A stretch of DNA of 64,000 nucleotides from Ignavibacteria bacterium (GTDB taxonomy: Bacteria > Bacteroidota > Ignavibacteria > Tepidaquicellales > Tepidaquicellaceae). Positions 31,689 to 40,448 of the stretch are shown piece after piece. The stretch is taken from NCBI GenBank assembly GCA_019187405.1, contig JABAQZ010000011.1:186001-250000 (forward strand), given 5' to 3'. The position numbers and the translations under genes were made by a program. Each line of letters opens with the position of its first letter. The first letter of the stretch is position 1. The notes under the pieces are model-generated. The model worked only from the letters and a program-made list of their open reading frames with translations. It was not told the DNA's origin and searched no databases.

Positions 31689-33313
31689 AATAATACAACA
31701 CCTTTCCTGAATTCATCAATCTTATCATAACCGATGAATTTAAATTCATAAGCTTCGTTGTTATTGATCTTGACAATCTGGAATCCATCAAAACGGTACC
31801 TAATAAAATACACTTCTGAATTTACTACATTGTTGTAATTGTATGTTTCCCCCCACACCTCATTTGCGGTGGACATTATGTTCTTTAAATGATTCTCGTT
31901 TAACGTATCTACAACAATTTTTATATTTCTTATTTCAAGTGAAAAATTTATTTTAGTATTAAAATTAAGTAGGTCGCTGCCAACGGGGAAGTGCTTCCTT
32001 GGTAATTCAGCGAAATTGCCAATGGCGGTAGATTTTAAGTGTAGCACTTCACCATTCTTAATTTTTCTTATCAGAGCATCCATATTCCGAATCCCCAATG
32101 ACTTAAAGTTAACAAGCTTTCCCTCGATAAATCCAATCGCGAAAATTTCAACCTGTTTATCACCATACATAAAGGCTCGGACAAACACTATCCCACCTCG
32201 TTCATCCTTTATAATAAACACAGGGTCGTTTAGTGTAGTTTTAAAAGTACCGTAATATTTTTTTCTATTGTCTCTTTTCTCAAGGATTTTTTGTAACGCA
32301 TTAGTAGCCAAGACGCCTTCTCCTATAGGAGTATCAACTCTATTGTTTTGGAAATCTTCATCCCAGTTTTCCTGTGTTGGTTCTCTCTCAATAACCGGGG
32401 TGGCATATTTTTCTAATTCACTCTGGAGCAGATCGGTTACCTGCTTTTTTGATATTGAACGTGCATATTCAAATGATTCCTTAAATTTTGTATTATAATC
32501 TAAATCTTTAAATTTGGCGTCTTTCCACTTTCCCCAAATGCTTCTCGATTTACCCGAATTCCTTTGAAAATCCTTCCCAATCCTGCCTTCACCAACGATA
32601 CTATTGAGCTGTTCATCCGAAGAAGTTTTTGGCTGCACCGCAGAATTATTTCTCTCATCTTCGTTGAGAGGCTTAATATAACATCTGCAATTCCATCCGT
32701 TAGGAGGCCAGATTTTATCCCATACGGGGTCGTCATTTCTCCAGATGTTGTTATTCAACCTTGCATGTTCTTCGCGGACTCTGTTATCCTCAAGAGTTTT
32801 ATATTGGTATGCTGGGTAAAGATTTTTAATCGAGTCATCCTGAAGCCGAATGTATTGCGCAGCATGATAAGATGACTGCATTGCAGTTCGCAAGTTTGTA
32901 TTGAGATAACGAGGCGGAGGCATATCGGGAATCGGGATGTAATCAGCCATAATACTGTAAGCTTCGGCAACCCAGACTTTTTTAATATCTTTCTCGCCTT
33001 GAGCAAGCGGATGTTTGCCTTCCTGAAGGTCAAGTGCAAGCTGCCTGAGCTTCTCTTCCAGTTCAAAGCTCATTACACCGGCAACCGTGAATGCTTCGAT
33101 TTTGAAATTCGTCAGTGCAATTTTATCTGTATCGGTGTAACTGATTTTAAAAAGCTCCGGCTCATCCGCCAGCCGGAGAATTTCTTTTTTGTTAAGCTTT
33201 ACAATGGAGGCAATTCCTTTGCGGTAAGCTTTGTCAATGCCATCAGAGAGAGTCTTGCCGATGATATTGTAAATTTCAAAATTAATATTTCTTTTCCCTC
33301 CTTCCGGTAACAA
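31685..33313 (-). CDS. Phage Mu F-like (SPP1 gp7-type) minor head protein, probable C-terminal nuclease-like domain
   Basis: 542 residues. The motif region HARLNNNIWRNDDPVWDKIW followed by PPNGWNCRC (about 185-215) is characteristic of phage Mu gpF/SPP1 gp7 head-morphogenesis proteins, which sit at the portal and help DNA ejection or capsid assembly. The region from about 330 to 425 (YYGTFKTTLNDPVFIIKDER...) looks like the PBECR-type nuclease-like domains often attached to such proteins; that part is inference. The start is uncertain: the frame opens at a TTG within the end of the terminase gene, but a strong GGAGG just after it suggests a start some 20-25 bases further in. Confidence 0.8.
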   Translation of the reverse strand: MLPEGGKRNINFEIYNIIGKTLSDGIDKAYRKGIASIVKLNKKEILRLADEPELFKISYTDTDKIALTNFKIEAFTVAGVMSFELEEKLRQLALDLQEGKHPLAQGEKDIKKVWVAEAYSIMADYIPIPDMPPPRYLNTNLRTAMQSSYHAAQYIRLQDDSIKNLYPAYQYKTLEDNRVREEHARLNNNIWRNDDPVWDKIWPPNGWNCRCYIKPLNEDERNNSAVQPKTSSDEQLNSIVGEGRIGKDFQRNSGKSRSIWGKWKDAKFKDLDYNTKFKESFEYARSISKKQVTDLLQSELEKYATPVIEREPTQENWDEDFQNNRVDTPIGEGVLATNALQKILEKRDNRKKYYGTFKTTLNDPVFIIKDERGGIVFVRAFMYGDKQVEIFAIGFIEGKLVNFKSLGIRNMDALIRKIKNGEVLHLKSTAIGNFAELPRKHFPVGSDLLNFNTKINFSLEIRNIKIVVDTLNENHLKNIMSTANEVWGETYNYNNVVNSEVYFIRYRFDGFQIVKINNNEAYEFKFIGYDKIDEFRKGVVLL

Positions 33314-34685
33314 TCATCGGTGTTCTTTCGTCTTCATCTACACAAAGCACCCGAGTATTCCATAAAGCGTAATCACCGGCGTCAGAAAGGTGGGATAGGT
33401 CTTTCCTTGACTTGTCAATATGGAATCCCTCCATATTGGAAGAAGTTCTTTTCCATCCGACAAGCTCGCGGTCCCTGATGCTGAATTTACAATTCTCACA
33501 AATAAAAAATTTTTTTTGTTCAAAAAGTTTATTGGTATAATTAACTCTGTCTCTTACCGGAGGGTTTTCATTTGGAACTGCAAGAGTAAATTTTATGCGA
33601 CTTCTTAAAAACCAATCTTTTATAATCATATAGTCCGACTTGCCGAAAGATGACGATTTCTTTGAACGGCCGGATGCATCACCGGTAATGATTATACTTA
33701 AGTCTTGGATGTCGTATTTATTCTCGAGATTAGTTATGATTGACTCGCATAGCTCATCAGTGTTTGACGAGTGGATAAGATATTCATCAACTTGAAAGTA
33801 TCTATTTTTATGCAAGATGAATTCAGTTGCAGTCATCGGGTCAACATTAAAATCAAAGCTTATTATTAACTGGATTGTTCCGGTCAAAGGAATATCATCG
33901 ACGAGCAGAACATTTTTTGTCCTTTCAAATCCGTAGTACACTTTGCCCTGTGATAGCGACATGTACTTTCCCAACATATATACTTCTTTTGTTTTGGCGT
34001 CAAATGTATTCTCGAGAGATTTCAAGTATCCCTTTGAGAGATATTTATTTTCATAAGTCGGAACGGTGATGGTGAACAAGTCTTTGTCATTATGGTCCTG
34101 CGCAAAGAATTCAAAACCCCACTCCATAGTTTCCGGCTCGGGTGTGCCTGCCCAGAAAATTTCCTGGCGTTTTGCATTGCCCGAACGAGCTCTGGCTATG
34201 AGATTTTCATAAGTTTCTTTTCGCTGCGAAAAAGGTTCGTCCATGCCGATTGCGGCGACGGTAACGCCCTTGAAAAATTTCTGTCCTATCAGGATTATTT
34301 TACCAATATCGCTTTCGTTCGAGCCGAAGGTCATCTCAAAGCTTCCGCTGTCTTTAGTCCAGTTAAATTCTATGTCGTTATCCTTGCAGAGTGATTTCAG
34401 AACAGGCAGCCCTGATGCGATTGCGGAATCTTCCGTGGGATATGAGATTACAACCGGAACGGGTCTGTTAACATACGCCAATAGAATTGCTTCGGCGCAG
34501 AAAGCGTAAGTCTTCCCGGAGCCGTAGCCACCCTTAATTCCTTTTTGCCTCTGCTCTGCTTTGTGAAAAGATAATTGTTTTTCTTGCGGCTTATAGTTCG
34601 GGAGTATGATCCGAAGCTCCTCAAGGCGGCTGATGGTTTTATTCGTCTTGAATCTGTTCTTGAGATTCAGACGTTTTTCTTCCAT
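33282..34685 (-). CDS. Phage terminase large subunit
   Basis: 467 residues. The ATPase domain has Walker A GGYGSGKT (52-59) and Walker B AAIGMDE (144-150). The RNase H-like nuclease domain has SFDFNVDP (Asp278), ITGDASG (Asp336) and HLSDAGDYALW (432-442). All motor and nuclease landmarks are present, so the protein looks intact and could cut and pump phage DNA if made. The ATG lies only 6 bp inside the right CRISPR repeat. A native promoter or ribosome site was therefore cut away, but the repeat's own promoter-like sequence points toward this gene. Confidence 0.9.
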   Translation of the reverse strand: MEEKRLNLKNRFKTNKTISRLEELRIILPNYKPQEKQLSFHKAEQRQKGIKGGYGSGKTYAFCAEAILLAYVNRPVPVVISYPTEDSAIASGLPVLKSLCKDNDIEFNWTKDSGSFEMTFGSNESDIGKIILIGQKFFKGVTVAAIGMDEPFSQRKETYENLIARARSGNAKRQEIFWAGTPEPETMEWGFEFFAQDHNDKDLFTITVPTYENKYLSKGYLKSLENTFDAKTKEVYMLGKYMSLSQGKVYYGFERTKNVLLVDDIPLTGTIQLIISFDFNVDPMTATEFILHKNRYFQVDEYLIHSSNTDELCESIITNLENKYDIQDLSIIITGDASGRSKKSSSFGKSDYMIIKDWFLRSRIKFTLAVPNENPPVRDRVNYTNKLFEQKKFFICENCKFSIRDRELVGWKRTSSNMEGFHIDKSRKDLSHLSDAGDYALWNTRVLCVDEDERTPMIVTGRREKKY

Positions 34686-34691
34686 TAATGC

Positions 34692-34813
34692 GTTGTTACA
34701 AATATTGCAAAAGAACTTTTTGAAAGCAAATCACAACAACTCCGCTTTCGTGTCAGCGTTGGAAGGAGTTGTTACAAATATTGCAAAAGAACTTTTTGAA
34801 AGCAAATCACAAC
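34692..34813 (-). CRISPR. Right-hand remainder of the CRISPR array, 2 repeats and 1 spacer
   Basis: Two more repeats (34692-34737 and 34768-34813), identical to those of the main array, flank a normal 30-bp spacer (34738-34767). With the main array this gives 48 repeats. If crRNAs are read leftward and the leader is on this side, this spacer would be the newest and the phage block the second newest. Confidence 0.97.
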
Positions 34814-35253
34814 ATTTAAACTGAATATGCTTATACTTTGTCTTGCTTTTTCAGAATTATGATTAACTCTGCATTGCAAATACATAAAGAGAAACAAAGT
34901 TTAGCAATGCTTCAGTAAATAAGCCTAACTCCCGCAAGAAGCAGTGTAAATATTAAATGATTCGATTCAAATTTGAAATAATGAATTTTAAATCATGTGA
35001 ATTCTCTGTCTGTAATTAAAAAATGTAGCCTGACAATAGCAGAATCAGAAACTAATTTAAAAAGAAAAATCCAGAAAACTGAAAACAAATATCTCAATTG
35101 CTTAAAATTCATCCGAGCAAATAAGAAATGTATAAATGCATTACAATGAATTACTATGACAGTTTATATATGAATTTTCAACACAGAAAAACTTCATGCA
35201 ACACAAACATATATTCTGCAGACATAGAAACAAAGCCGATAAACATTTTATAA
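34814..35253. other. AT-rich intergenic stretch, possible CRISPR leader
   Basis: 440 bp next to the rightmost repeat with no supported gene. It is AT-rich and non-repetitive. As the sequence upstream of the array on the crRNA strand, it is a leader candidate, but no leader motif can be named. Confidence 0.35.
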
Positions 35254-35883
35254 ATGATGATTGATTTGAATTTAAAGATGATTGACACAGGAGGAATAAA
35301 AAGCAGCATTAAAAAAATGAAAATTAGAATTAAAGAAATGAAGATCAGCATCAGAGAAATGAAGACTAACATTGGAGAAATGAAGACCAGCATTAGAGAA
35401 ATGAAGACCAGCATTAGAGAAATGAAGATCAGCATTGGAGAAATGAAGATCAGCATTGGAGAAATGAAGATCAGCATCAGAGAAATGAAGATTAGCATTA
35501 GAGTAATGTATCGCAGCAATTACCTGTGAACTTTTATTCAATGTCAGGTTACATCTGACATTGTCAAATTGAAGTGTGACACGAGAGAAATGAAATGTAA
35601 CTCAAAAGAAATGAAGTGTGACACTAAAGAAATGAAATTCGACACAAGGGAAATGGTTTATTTAATCAAAGAATTGATATATGACATCTGAGAAATGAAA
35701 TGTGACACAAAAAAAATGGATTTTAACTTCATAAAAATGAAGTGCTCAAATGTTAGTGTACTTTCAGACATTGTCAGATCAGATTTCGACATTATAGAAA
35801 TGAAGAGTGACACAAAAGAAATGATGAGTGACTCGAGAGAAATGATGAGTGAAAGAATAGAAATTTACAATTTTTACAATTTT
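35254..35883 (+). pseudogene. Decayed 21-bp tandem repeat reading frame (seven-residue repeat)
   Basis: A 21-bp period runs through about 600 bp in one reading frame. The first half encodes near-perfect EMKISIR/EMKTSIR units (about ten). The second half encodes a diverged EMKCDTK-like unit. Two in-frame stops (TGA at 35527 and 35689) break the frame, which otherwise stays open from 35254 to beyond 35880. The seven-residue period and the charged/hydrophobic alternation would suit a coiled coil. The minus strand is also open over the first half, so coding is not certain; a non-coding minisatellite is the alternative. Confidence 0.5.
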
Positions 35884-35982
35884 TGGGAAGAAGTAAACAC
35901 ACATTATTGTTTAAAGACTCTGCATAAAACTCATTCACAAACTACACAGTTATTGCAGCAGGCAAACTCACTGAACCCAATC

Positions 35983-36402
35983 TGTCCTCCTGAACGCCAG
36001 TATGTCATCCTGAACTTGTTTCAGAATCTGATCTTGATTACTCATAAAATTCTGTACAGACCACTACAGATGCTGAACCAAGTTCAGCATGACAGGGGAG
36101 TTTGTCTTCCTGAACGCCAGCGTGTCTTCCTGAACGCCAGCGTGTTTTCCTGAACTTGTTTCAGGATCAGATGTTGTTTACACATAAAATTCTGTACAGA
36201 CAATCACAGATGCTGAACCAAGTTCAGCATGACAGGGGTGTTTGTCTTCCTGAACGCCAACGTGTCTTCCTGAACACCTATCTGTCATCCTGAACTTGTT
36301 TCAGGATCAGATGTTGTTTACACATAAAATTCTGTACAGACCACTACAGATGCTGAACCAAGTTCAGCATGACAGGGGAGTTTGTCTTCCTGAACGCCAA
36401 TG
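35983..36402. repeat. Second REP-like cluster (3 long units)
   Basis: Three 100-bp two-hairpin units (starting 36003, 36143, 36283) with intervening 20-bp TGTCTTCCTGAACGCCAGCG units, in the same orientation and lattice as the 19.5-21.7 kb cluster. The first unit is the most diverged (CAGAATCTGATCTTGATTAC in place of the usual sequence). With the left cluster it brackets the CRISPR-Cas island. Confidence 0.93.
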
Positions 36403-36835
36403 TAGTGCTTGTAAATTTCATTTTTTTTAATTTGTTTCACAATGGTTCCTTTCAGTTTAGAAGTTCATTATACTACGAAACATCGAAATAATTTAAATAT
36501 GTAATTAACTCATATTAACTCAAATTGAAAGTTAGCTCTTTTTGTTGATTTACCTGCGGTTTAAAAATATTTGAAATCTCATACTTGTCTTAGATTGAAA
36601 TCAGATTTACTATTACGCTATATAATTTATTTTTATTAGATTAATAATTGTAGTATCGGGATAAGTTATTAGTTTCTATCCTTTACGATATAGAGGAATG
36701 CGAAACTATTGCATCTTTGACAAAGGTGTTAAATAAATTCCATAATGATTTAACTCTCATTTCCTTTCTAAATAGCATTATTGAATTATAAATTCTATTT
36801 TTATTCAAATTTAATTTAATCAAAGCCATTATTAC
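36403..36835. other. Intergenic stretch before the peptide-binding protein gene
   Basis: 433 bp, very AT-rich, with no supported gene, RNA or clear hairpin. It must hold the promoter of the transporter gene that starts at 36836, but I could not single out a convincing site. Confidence 0.4.
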
Positions 36836-38563
36836 ATGAATAAAATTTATTTGCTGATTCTTTTATTTGCAATATCAGGATTGAATTGCGGTAACAAGGA
36901 AGAGAGCAAAATGACTGCATTAAACGGAGGAATAAAAGGAGGAGGTATATATATCATTAACGAACTTGAAAATATAAGAAGCCTCGATCCTGTCGGAATT
37001 AATGATGTCGTATCTCACCACGTTGCTCATCAGATTTATGACCTTCTTATTGATCTCGATACTTCGCTTAATCTTGTTCCTCAGCTTGCGACAAGATGGG
37101 AAATTTCAGAAGACGGTCTGCTTTATACTTTTCATTTAAGAAAAGGAGTGATGTTTCAGGATAATGCATGCTTTCCTGGAGGCAAGGGGCGGGAGATGAA
37201 TGCAAACGACGTGAAGTATTCGTTGGACAGAGTATGTAATCCCGCAACGGGAACGCTTGGCTTTGATTATTTTAAGAATCATGTTGAAGGCGCAATTGAA
37301 TTCTATGAAGAAATGACTGTAGCAAGAAGAGAATCAAGAGATCCAAAACTTAACGGTGTTTCGGGATATGTTGTAAAAGACGATTCCACTTTTCAGATAA
37401 AATTAAAAAAACCTTTCGGTCCTTTTATTTATTATCTTACACTTGCATTCTCATATATTATTCCAAAAGAAGCTGTTGAAAAATACGGTAAGGATTATTT
37501 CCAGAATCCCGTTGGAACAGGTCCTTTCATTTTTGTCGACTGGAAACCGGATCTTGAACTTAACTTAAAAAGGAATCCGAATTACTGGGAAAAAGATAAA
37601 TTCGGAAATCAAATTCCGTATTTGGAAGGCGCAAAGTTTAAATTTCTAAAAGAAGTGTCACAACAGCTGCTCGAATTCAGAAACGGAAATCTCGATGAAT
37701 GTTACAGAATACCAAATGAATCTTTTAAAGGTATTGTAACTCCGGAAAAAACTCTTACTCCGGAATTTTCAAAATTCAAATTGCAGAAAGTACCTTCTCT
37801 TGCGATACAATTTTACGGATTTCTTACTACAGGCAAAATTTTCAATAATGAAAAAGTCAGACAGGCATTCAATTATGCGATTGACAGGGATAAAATTCTT
37901 AAGTTTGTTCTCAACGGTCAGGGATACATGGGAGCAATTTACGGAATTGTCCCGCCGTCTATGCCAAATTATGATTATAAGAAAATAAAAGGTTATAACT
38001 TTGATTTAACAAAAGCTAAACAGCTGATGACTGAAGCCGGATATCCTGATGGCAAAGGTTTTCCCGATGCAGTGCTTCAGATAAATTCAGGCGGCGACAG
38101 AAACATACAGATAGCAGAATCCATTCAGAATATGCTTAAAGAAATCGGAGTTAACATGAAGCTGAACATTATTCAGTTTGCACAGCATCTCGATAACATT
38201 GATGCAGGGAGAGCTGATTTTTACAGGCTGGGATGGATAGCGGATTATCCCGATCCTGAGAATTTTCTCAATCTATATTACGGAAAGAACGTTCCCAAAG
38301 ACCCGAAAGCCATAAGTCCGATTAACAGTACCCGTTATCAGAATCCGGAATATGACGAAATATATGAAAAAGCTATTGCTACAACTAATCAGGCAGAAAG
38401 ATATGCTCTTTATCTGCAGGCAGAGCAGATTGCCGTATCACAAGCGCCAATGATGTTCATTTATTATGATGAGGATTACAGGCTGCTTCAGCCGTATGTA
38501 AACGGTTATGCGCTTGATCCAATGCACAGAGTAAATTTCAGGTATTTGTGGCTTGATAAATAG
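36836..38563 (+). CDS. Peptide/nickel ABC transporter substrate-binding lipoprotein (family 5)
   Basis: 575 residues. The signal peptide ends in the lipobox SGLNC (Cys18), so the protein is membrane-anchored. The SBP family 5 architecture shows in LATRWEISEDGLLYTFHLRKGVMF near the N-terminus, the conserved NPVGTGPF, and KVRQAFNYAIDRDKI in the second lobe. It captures oligopeptides or similar ligands for the DppB/DppC-like permeases encoded at 39493-41531. No ATPase gene is nearby, so those subunits must be elsewhere. Confidence 0.93.
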   Translation: MNKIYLLILLFAISGLNCGNKEESKMTALNGGIKGGGIYIINELENIRSLDPVGINDVVSHHVAHQIYDLLIDLDTSLNLVPQLATRWEISEDGLLYTFHLRKGVMFQDNACFPGGKGREMNANDVKYSLDRVCNPATGTLGFDYFKNHVEGAIEFYEEMTVARRESRDPKLNGVSGYVVKDDSTFQIKLKKPFGPFIYYLTLAFSYIIPKEAVEKYGKDYFQNPVGTGPFIFVDWKPDLELNLKRNPNYWEKDKFGNQIPYLEGAKFKFLKEVSQQLLEFRNGNLDECYRIPNESFKGIVTPEKTLTPEFSKFKLQKVPSLAIQFYGFLTTGKIFNNEKVRQAFNYAIDRDKILKFVLNGQGYMGAIYGIVPPSMPNYDYKKIKGYNFDLTKAKQLMTEAGYPDGKGFPDAVLQINSGGDRNIQIAESIQNMLKEIGVNMKLNIIQFAQHLDNIDAGRADFYRLGWIADYPDPENFLNLYYGKNVPKDPKAISPINSTRYQNPEYDEIYEKAIATTNQAERYALYLQAEQIAVSQAPMMFIYYDEDYRLLQPYVNGYALDPMHRVNFRYLWLDK

Positions 38564-38642
38564 AATTAAAGTTTCTATTTTAGTCAAAATTTTAATGTTC
38601 TTTAACATTCTGATTATTTATTAATTAAAACGGAGGTTTTAA

Positions 38643-39290
38643 ATGTTTAAACTTAAACTATCCGGCTTACAGTTGATTTTGTTTTTTATACTTATTTCAG
38701 CAGTATTAACCGGATGTTCGAGTACAAAAAATATTTCCCGTGAAGATGGTGATGAGAATTATTCTTACAAAGATGTTAATGGAAAAAAGAACTCAACGGA
38801 AGTCGTTTCCACCAACACCTTAACAAGTAAGTCCTCAATCGACAAAGAAAATCTCGAAGCCATTTCAAGCAGTCTTGCAGGATTTATATCAAGTCCTGAA
38901 TTTGCGGTAAATCTTGATAAAGATGAAGTGATGTATAAGATTATCGAGTATCTTAATACGCCATATTTATGGGGCGGCACTTCAAAGCGCGGCATAGACT
39001 GTTCGGCTTTCATACAGACTATCATGTATCAAGCGCTCGGCGTTGCATTGCCGAGAACTTCGCTTGAACAGTCAAACGTAGGCGAGCCAGTTGAAAAAAG
39101 CGATCTGAAATTCGGAGATCTTGTATTTTTTGATACAATGAGAAAAGGCCGGGTTACTCATGTAGGCATGTATCTCGGTAACGGATTTTTTGCTCATTCA
39201 GGATCACGAACCGGAGTTGCAGTTGCTTCACTCGATGATGAGTTTTATACAAGAACTTATCTTAAAGCAAGAAGAGTCACAGCAGAATAA
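38643..39290 (+). CDS. NlpC/P60 family peptidoglycan endopeptidase lipoprotein
   Basis: 215 residues. Lipobox VLTGC (Cys25). The C-terminal NlpC/P60 domain holds the catalytic Cys in GIDCSAF, His in VTHVGMYLG and the third polar residue in FFAHSG. Such enzymes cut the peptide stems of peptidoglycan. A clear CGGAGG ribosome site lies 7 bp before the ATG, and a strong terminator follows. Its place between a peptide-binding protein and peptide permeases suggests a cell-wall peptide recycling link, which is inference. Confidence 0.93.
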   Translation: MFKLKLSGLQLILFFILISAVLTGCSSTKNISREDGDENYSYKDVNGKKNSTEVVSTNTLTSKSSIDKENLEAISSSLAGFISSPEFAVNLDKDEVMYKIIEYLNTPYLWGGTSKRGIDCSAFIQTIMYQALGVALPRTSLEQSNVGEPVEKSDLKFGDLVFFDTMRKGRVTHVGMYLGNGFFAHSGSRTGVAVASLDDEFYTRTYLKARRVTAE

Positions 39291-39317
39291 AATTTTGTAT
39301 TTCGAAATAAATCAGAT

Positions 39318-39352
39318 TCCCGTACTTCAAATTGGAGTACGGGATTTTTTTT
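39318..39352 (+). terminator. Rho-independent terminator after the NlpC/P60 gene
   Basis: Stem TCCCGTACTTC / GGAGTACGGGA (39318-39328 and 39334-39344, one mismatch) with a 5-base loop, followed by eight T. It separates the binding protein/NlpC genes from the permease genes downstream. Confidence 0.9.
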
Positions 39353-39492
39353 GCCAATAGTTTAAAACAGACATGTTTGTTGTGAAATTGAATTATTTGG
39401 CTGCTTAAAACAAGATGAAAAATATAAGTTTTACTTTATGCAATTCTTAATTAATTTCGCAGTAAATTTTTTTAAACCGGAAAAATTCTGAA

Positions 39493-40419
39493 ATGTGGAC
39501 ATACATAGTTAGAAATCTGTTTAACTCTCTGATAATTATTATTGGAGTTCTGACAGTAACATTTTGTCTTCTTTATATTGTGCCCGGCGATCCGGCAAGG
39601 ATGATGCTCGGACAGAGAGCAGATGTAGCTTCGGTTGAAGCAGTCAGGGAAGAGCTCGGACTTAACAAACCGGTTTACATTCAGTATGTCAGATTCATGA
39701 CAAATGCGTTTAAAGGAGATCTCGGGAGGTCTTATGCAACAAACCGTGAAGTTATCGCAACCATTCTCGAGAAAGTTCCTGCAACTGCCTTATTATCAAT
39801 CAGCGCTTTGTTTTTATCCTCATTGATCGGAATCATCATAGGTATTATTTCAGCAGTAAAACAATATACATTCTGGGATAATGCATCTATGGTTGTTGCG
39901 TTATTCGGAATTTCATTTCCGCAGTTTTCATTCGGGCTGATAATGGCGCTTGTCTTCGGACATCTGCTGAAATGGTTTCCAATTTCGGGTTATATAAATT
40001 CAGGATTCATATATCTAATACTTCCAATGGTTACGCTTGCTTTCAGACCGCTTGCAATAACTGCGAGGATTACGCGTTCTTCAATGCTCGATGCAATGAG
40101 TCAGGATTTTGTAAGAACTGCTAAAGCTAAAGGTTTGAGTACTTATAAAGTTGTATTCAAGCATACGTTAAGAAATGCACTGAACCCTGTTATCACAACA
40201 ATCAGCGCTTCGCTTGCGGCAACACTTGGAGGCGTGTTTTTCATCGAGTATATATTCAACTGGCCCGGTATCGGACTGCTTGCAATTGATTCAATATTCA
40301 AACTGGATTTTCCAATGATACAAGGTACGGTGTTGTTCAGCGCAATAGTTTTTGTGATAATTAATTTTTTTGTTGACATAATTTATGCGGCACTTGACCC
40401 AAAAGTAAAATTGTCATGA
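39493..40419 (+). CDS. dppB: Peptide ABC transporter permease, DppB/OppB-like
   Basis: 308 residues with six membrane helices. The family start is canonical (YIVRNLFNSLIIIIGVLTVTF...YIVPGDPARMMLG). The EAA loop contacting the ATPase is DFVRTAKAKGLSTYKVVFKH. It pairs with the DppC-like permease that begins 29 bp downstream. Substrate is probably di- or oligopeptides, by family. Confidence 0.93.
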   Translation: MWTYIVRNLFNSLIIIIGVLTVTFCLLYIVPGDPARMMLGQRADVASVEAVREELGLNKPVYIQYVRFMTNAFKGDLGRSYATNREVIATILEKVPATALLSISALFLSSLIGIIIGIISAVKQYTFWDNASMVVALFGISFPQFSFGLIMALVFGHLLKWFPISGYINSGFIYLILPMVTLAFRPLAITARITRSSMLDAMSQDFVRTAKAKGLSTYKVVFKHTLRNALNPVITTISASLAATLGGVFFIEYIFNWPGIGLLAIDSIFKLDFPMIQGTVLFSAIVFVIINFFVDIIYAALDPKVKLS

Positions 40420-40448
40420 ATTTTTATTTTAAATCATAATGCAGATAA

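Larger units (their letters stand above)
31585..34691. mobile_element. Phage genome fragment lodged between two CRISPR repeats
   Basis: 3,107 bp sit exactly between the last base of repeat 46 (31584) and the first base of the next repeat (34692). The content is a packaging/head gene block on the minus strand: terminase large subunit, Mu F-like head protein and the first 34 codons of a third gene cut at the left junction. The right junction is 6 bp before the terminase ATG. There are no terminal inverted repeats, integrase, transposase or target-site duplication apart from the flanking repeats. Formally it occupies a spacer slot. Confidence 0.9.

Noticed and set aside
28129-34813. Spacers targeting the captured phage block
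   Set aside because: By eye I found no exact match of any of the 46 normal spacers to 31585-34691 on either strand. This was a partial manual check; a sequence search would decide.
35272-35541. Minus-strand ORF of HFSNADL repeats
   Set aside because: Mirror frame of the 21-bp repeat; the plus frame continues in phase through the diverged half, so plus is the better candidate.
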